Both the position numbers and the translations under genes were made by a program. The notes beneath the pieces are model-generated. The model was given only the letters and a program-made list of their open reading frames with translations. It was not told where the DNA came from and searched no databases. Positions 60,046-64,000 of a stretch of DNA of 64,000 bases are shown in pieces. Origin of the DNA: Warburgia ugandensis (taxonomy: Eukaryota; Streptophyta; Magnoliopsida; Canellales; Canellaceae); contig CP141136.1 of NCBI GenBank assembly GCA_035236585.1, forward strand, positions 30,836,949 through 30,900,948, read 5' to 3'. Position 1 is the first letter of the stretch; every line of letters begins with the position of its first letter.

Positions 60046-61251
60046 ATGTTTAAGAACTTAATAAAGGGCGGGAAGCCCAAGGCTTCCAAGTCGGATGTGA
60101 GCGAATTGGCAGTGCATCCCTATCGTAGTTCTGGATCTGTTTCCACGTCGAACGTCACCATAAATCATGCTTCTCGCACAACACTTTCATCCTCTGTTGC
60201 CAATTCTCAACAACCATTATCTACCGGGGCACCTGCACCTATGCAGGTTGCACCTACATCTGCTTCCGAGCTTAATTCTGCGAGTTCTCCTGTTGTTGAA
60301 ACCCTCCCGCTCTTTCGAGATGTTTCTGTATCTGATCGCCAGAATCTATTCCTCCGGAAGCTTCAAATTTGCTGCATCCAGTTTGATTTCTCTGATACAT
60401 TGAAAACTGCCCGGGAAAAGGAAGCCAAGCGCCAGACTTTGCTTGAGCTTGTCGATTTTATGCAATCTGGTCCGGGGAAGATCACTGAAACTGTTCAAGA
60501 GGAACTGATCCGAATGATCTCCATTAATATCTTCCGCTGCCTCCCCCCAGCTTCTCATGAGAACACGGGCGCGGAAAACACGGACGCTGAAGAGGAGGAC
60601 CCTTATCTGGACCCCGCTTGGCCACACTTGCAAATTGTGTATGAACTTCTTTTGCGGTATGTTGTTTCATCAGACACTGATACAAAGATTGCTAAGCGAT
60701 ATATAGATCATTTCTTTGTGTTAAGATTGCTTGATCTGTTTGATTCGGAGGATCCCCGCGAGAGGGATTATTTGAAGACAATTCTCCATCGCATATATGG
60801 TAAGTTCATGGTTCACCGTCCCTTCATAAGGAAAGCTATCAACAATATCTTTTATCGGTTTATCTTTGAGACGGAGAGGCACAGTGGGATTGGGGAGCTG
60901 TTGGAGATTCTTGGGAGCATAATAAATGGATTCGCTCTTCCCATGAAAGAGGAGCATAAGTTGTTTCTTGTCCGGGCTCTTATTCCTCTCCATAAGCCGA
61001 AATCAATTACAATGTATCATCAGCAGCTGTCTTACTGTATTACCCAGTTCGTTGAAAAAGATTACAAGCTGGCAGATACTGTTATAAGGGGGCTGTTGAA
61101 GTACTGGCCCGTCACCAACTGTCAGAAGGAGGTTCTTTTTCTTGGGGAGTTGGAGGAAGTTCTTGAGGCCGCACAGTCTGCAGAATTCCGGCGGTGCATG
61201 GTTCCTCTTTTCAGGCAAATTGGACGTTGTCTCAATAGTTCTCATTTCCAG
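60046..61251 (+). CDS. Serine/threonine PP2A 65-... B' (B56) regulatory subunit, first coding exon
   Basis: Encodes the first 402 residues of a B'/B56 subunit of protein phosphatase 2A, which binds the A/C core and selects substrates. Start: the first in-frame [20 protein letters not shown], matching the MFKKIMKGG-type start of plant B' alpha/beta proteins. Residues 1-86 are the variable Ser-rich N-terminus; from residue 87 ([16 protein letters not shown]) the B56 helical repeats run to the end. Conserved blocks seen are [31 protein letters not shown] (His at 248, part of the substrate-motif pocket), [32 protein letters not shown] (from 284), LLKYWPVTN and [18 protein letters not shown]. It ends at CAG|GTTTGA, exactly where B56 proteins continue VAERALFLW; reading on gives a stop after one residue. 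The rest (about 90-100 residues) lies outside the window. The frame is undamaged, so probably functional. Confidence 0.96.
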
Positions 61252-62566
61252 GTTTGATACTAAATTAACTATTTCTTAATTCTTGTTCTAAGTTCGGCTC
61301 CTTTTAGTTCACTTATGAAAATGATGTGTTTCATTTTCTCAGCACTCTGAGAAGTGAAAATATCTTCCTAAAATGGTTCGCTAAGATGACATCTTAATTG
61401 CTTCGGCACTACAAATAAATTTTGAAACTAATGTGGAGAAACTGTTATCTCCCTTGTAAATTGCAACATATATCTGGTAGACATGTGGCAGGATTTATTT
61501 CTGATGTAGAATTATTTGATGCACTTGTGAATGATATGTTTCTTTTCTAATGTCTGGTACTAGAGTAATTTATGGTTCACTTCATTAGATTGTGTCTGGT
61601 GGTTGTAGAGGATTAAAACTTGTGAACCTTCTGCATTTCATTACTGACTGTTAGTCTGAGATCAGTTAGCTGATGGGCTATATTTCTGGCTCAACCTTAG
61701 AGAGCAACCTTGTGGATTATACCTACAACTAGTGAATTGTTACATAGAGTCAGGTCAGATAACTAAGATTGTGATGTGGTTACTGCTGTATGCCTGTTTG
61801 GAGGAATTAGTTGCTCTAATCAGTAGGCTGGCCCTTTCCATCTTTTCCTCTTCTCTTCCCTTTTTTTAGATGCGACTCGGTTCTGAGTTGTTTTAATGTC
61901 TCCATACAATTCTTATTGCTGATCTTTCAAAAATATGGGAACTTAAATTGCAAAATGAACCTAGGATGGACTTCCAATTCAGATCAATTTACAATTTAAG
62001 TCAATGGGCATGATGGGTTTTTACATTTTGGCTTTGAGGAGCAACCATTTTTCCTGCTTGATGCTGTTGGTTGTTTGCTACTGCTGTAAACGGCTGATAT
62101 TGTTCTTACAAGTTAGCTATCTGTCTCTTGTAAGAAAAAAATATGATGCCTCGAATAAGCTGTTTGTGCAACAGAAATTGCTTAAGCTTTTCTCCATCTC
62201 TTATCTGCTTGTTGACTATTTTCTGATCATACTACAATATCTAAGAGCAAGAGTATTTGTATTTATAAACATTGAATAGCACACTTTGTTTTTATTGTCA
62301 GGTTTTCACCCTATGTGCGTGTTTATGGTACGTGATTCATGAATAAAGTTGTATTTCTACTTTCTCATAAGTACTTTTGGCTGCCGATCAAACCTTGAAA
62401 CTTATTTATGACAGCATGACTATGGGACTACGCCTAATATGCGGGGTTGCCAAGTGCAACTGCACAGGTTTTGTCTGTCTCAAATTGATGCATGAGCATC
62501 TTCACCAATCTTGAAGACCATAAAAATTACAAAAGAAGGAAATAACAAGAAGACCAACAATTCATC

Positions 62567-63088
62567 TGTTACTGTTCATGTGAACAGGAAACACTTCGCT
62601 GTTCATGTTACAGGAATGCATGGTTTTTGGAAATTGAATTAGGTTTCCTATTTCTTGTTGGAGTTCATTTAGAGAAGTTTTTTACAACTAGTAGTTTATA
62701 TTGTTTTGCGAATTCTTAGTTTTAGAGAATTGCCTATTTGTTTAGTTTATAAAAAGTTTCCATTAGGATAGGTACAAATCATAGTTAGAATTTTCCTTTT
62801 GACTGTTTTGGTAGAAAGTAGTTTTCAAATTAGGAAAATAGTTGCTATTTGGTATTGTCATACGAATTAGAAGGTGAGAAAACTATATATAGATGTAATT
62901 CACGTTTATACATGTTGATGAATGAAGAATTGAAGTTTTTCTCTAGTGTTTTCTGTCTATCTAGTCTCCTTCTTGCCTGGTTCGAGGCTCTATTTGTTTA
63001 TATTTTTTCTGGAATGGTTTATTTTAAAATCGAGGCTGGATAAGCCATATTTCTACAAGAAATCAGTAGATGTTTCTTGATACAGGCA
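62567..63088 (+). mobile_element. Probable Ty1/copia solo LTR
   Basis: The layout resembles a copia LTR: a start at TGTTACTGTTCATGTGAACA, a TATA-like ACTATATATAGATGTAATTC near 62880, then CATGTTGATGAATGAAGAAT and TTGAAGTTTTTCTCTAG, a common U5 entry of plant copia LTRs. The right end is approximate (near TACAGGCA) and a clean 5-bp duplication could not be confirmed. A fossil without internal region. Confidence 0.5.
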
Positions 63089-63699
63089 CTCATCTTCCTC
63101 ATTGTTTCTTCCTGTAGCAACAATGAGCTTACTACTGTTTTTTCTTCATGGCTGTTACAACAGATAATTAATTACTTTTCTATCTTTTACAATTAAATTT
63201 TAAAGCTTTTGTTGGATAAATAAGTTTCAAGGATTTTATTAGCATTAAGGGTGAACATTGGTCAATAAGTTCCCTTGAAAACCCAAACAATTCTTCCCCC
63301 AGAGCCAACTGGTATGAAACCCATTCAATTTCCACGTTTTCTCTTATTCTAGTCTCATAACCATTCTTAAATCTCACCGAAAACCTTTCCACATCAGTGC
63401 TTAGTTTCTGTTACAGGTCCTACATACCTATCCTGCCCCCTTTTCCATTATTTTCCAATCTTTCAAAACCCTAATTCCTAATTAGACCGCACATTTTTAA
63501 TCTATATCTATGGTCCCACAACCATTAAAACCTATCCAGCCATTACCTAAAGCTTGTTTTCCAGAATCATACTTCAAAGATCTATCCATATATCACCATC
63601 CCTTTATGGTAAACTCCATTGACCAACATACAAACCTTAATCTTTTTTTTATCTCTGCCCTAACTCTTCTAAACCCCTTGATTTGCTTTGAGTCAAATA

Positions 63700-63874
63700 A
63701 AGGGCAGCCCCGGTGCACGAAGCTCTCCTGTATGCGGGGTCCGGGGAAGGGGCGGACCATAAAGGTCAATAGTACGCAGCCTTACCTTTGCAAGAGACTG
63801 TTTTCACACCTTGAACAGATGACCTCAAGGTCACACGACGACAACTTTACCGTTGTGCCAAGGCTCCTGTTCTT
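63700..63874 (-). mobile_element. Au-type SINE, copy 4, with target duplication
   Basis: Nearly complete minus-strand copy. The head GGAGCCTTGGCACAACGGTA carries box A, then GTGACCTTGAGGTCAT, AACAGTCTCTTGCAAAGGTA, TTTATGGTCCGCCCCTTCCC and the end GTGCACCGGGGCTGCCC. It is flanked by a 17-bp duplication, TTGCTTTGAGTCAAATA (63683-63699) and TTGCTCTGATTCAAATA (63875-63891), with two differences. It lies antisense in intron 1 of the PP2A gene. Confidence 0.95.
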
Positions 63875-64000
63875 TTGCTCTGATTCAAATACTAATAAAA
63901 ATCATAATGCCATCTTTATCCTGGCTTGCATCAGTTTGGTGTCAGAGCTTAGCACCATGTCAATTAGAATAGGTAGATCCTTTAGATCTCAACCCAGTGG

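Larger units (their letters stand above)
61252..64000 (+). other. Intron 1 of the PP2A B' gene (incomplete)
   Basis: Begins GTTTGATAC after exon 1. I searched all frames to the window end for the expected continuation VAERALFLWNN and did not find it, so the intron is at least 2.75 kb. It contains a copia-like LTR at about 62567-63088 and an Au SINE at 63700-63874; the remaining sequence shows no element. Confidence 0.8.

Noticed and set aside
61252-64000. Second PP2A exon within the window
   Set aside because: The expected VAERALFLW continuation was not found in any frame.

Overview
The window is nuclear DNA of a flowering plant. The evidence is a plant-type PP2A B' regulatory subunit gene, a small conserved plant gene with GT-AG introns, Au-type SINEs, RTE and L1 LINEs, Ty3/gypsy LTRs ending in plant-typical termini, a TRIM with an initiator-Met primer site, and long CT/GA microsatellites. 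The species cannot be named from this sequence. Only two host genes are supported; most of the other 60 kb is nested transposable elements and degenerate tandem repeats, as expected of a large plant genome.

Left part (1-13 kb): a minus-strand gene for a small conserved plant protein is spread over at least three coding exons (12838-12692, 12596-12486, 1981-1913). A 95-bp intron made mostly of a CT tract separates the first two. A 10.5-kb intron separates the second and third; it holds two RTE LINE fragments, two Au SINEs, an L1 fragment, small tandem duplications and a fossil of a mitovirus RNA polymerase. A third RTE fragment lies at 171-1063.

Middle (13-37 kb): a near-perfect 86-bp inverted repeat lies at 16.67-16.86 kb. 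A degenerate array with a ~34-bp motif (19.6-23.4 kb) is split by a solo LTR with 5-bp target duplications. A nearly full-length RTE LINE (27.36-30.40 kb) sits inside a gypsy LTR. A block of tandem repeats runs from 31.87 to 36.57 kb: ~140-bp units, then 60-bp units, then a TRIM concatemer of seven 156-bp LTRs. In the concatemer five LTRs point one way and two the other, and the whole is flanked by one 5-bp target duplication.

Right part (37-59 kb): an old L1 LINE on the minus strand is interrupted twice in or next to its RNase H region, by a 3.1-kb solo LTR (37931-41054) and by a 5.5-kb internally depleted gypsy element (41322-46816), each with its own 5-bp target duplication. A CACTA-like element (about 48.4-51.4 kb) carries two long CT tracts and a ~487-bp internal duplication. 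A full-length minus-strand RTE (53502-58960) is split by a 2.3-kb solo LTR (54707-57014) of the same family as the one at 20.3 kb, and keeps ~68-bp tandem monomers at its 5' end.

Right edge (59.5-64 kb): the first coding exon (60046-61251) of a PP2A B'/B56 regulatory subunit, with a CT-rich leader carrying upstream ORFs. It is followed by a first intron of more than 2.7 kb with a copia-like LTR and an Au SINE; the remaining exon(s) lie beyond the window.

The two genes show no functional link. The window mainly records serial insertion: L1 first, then gypsy LTRs into it; RTE into LTR at 27 kb, but LTR into RTE at 54 kb.
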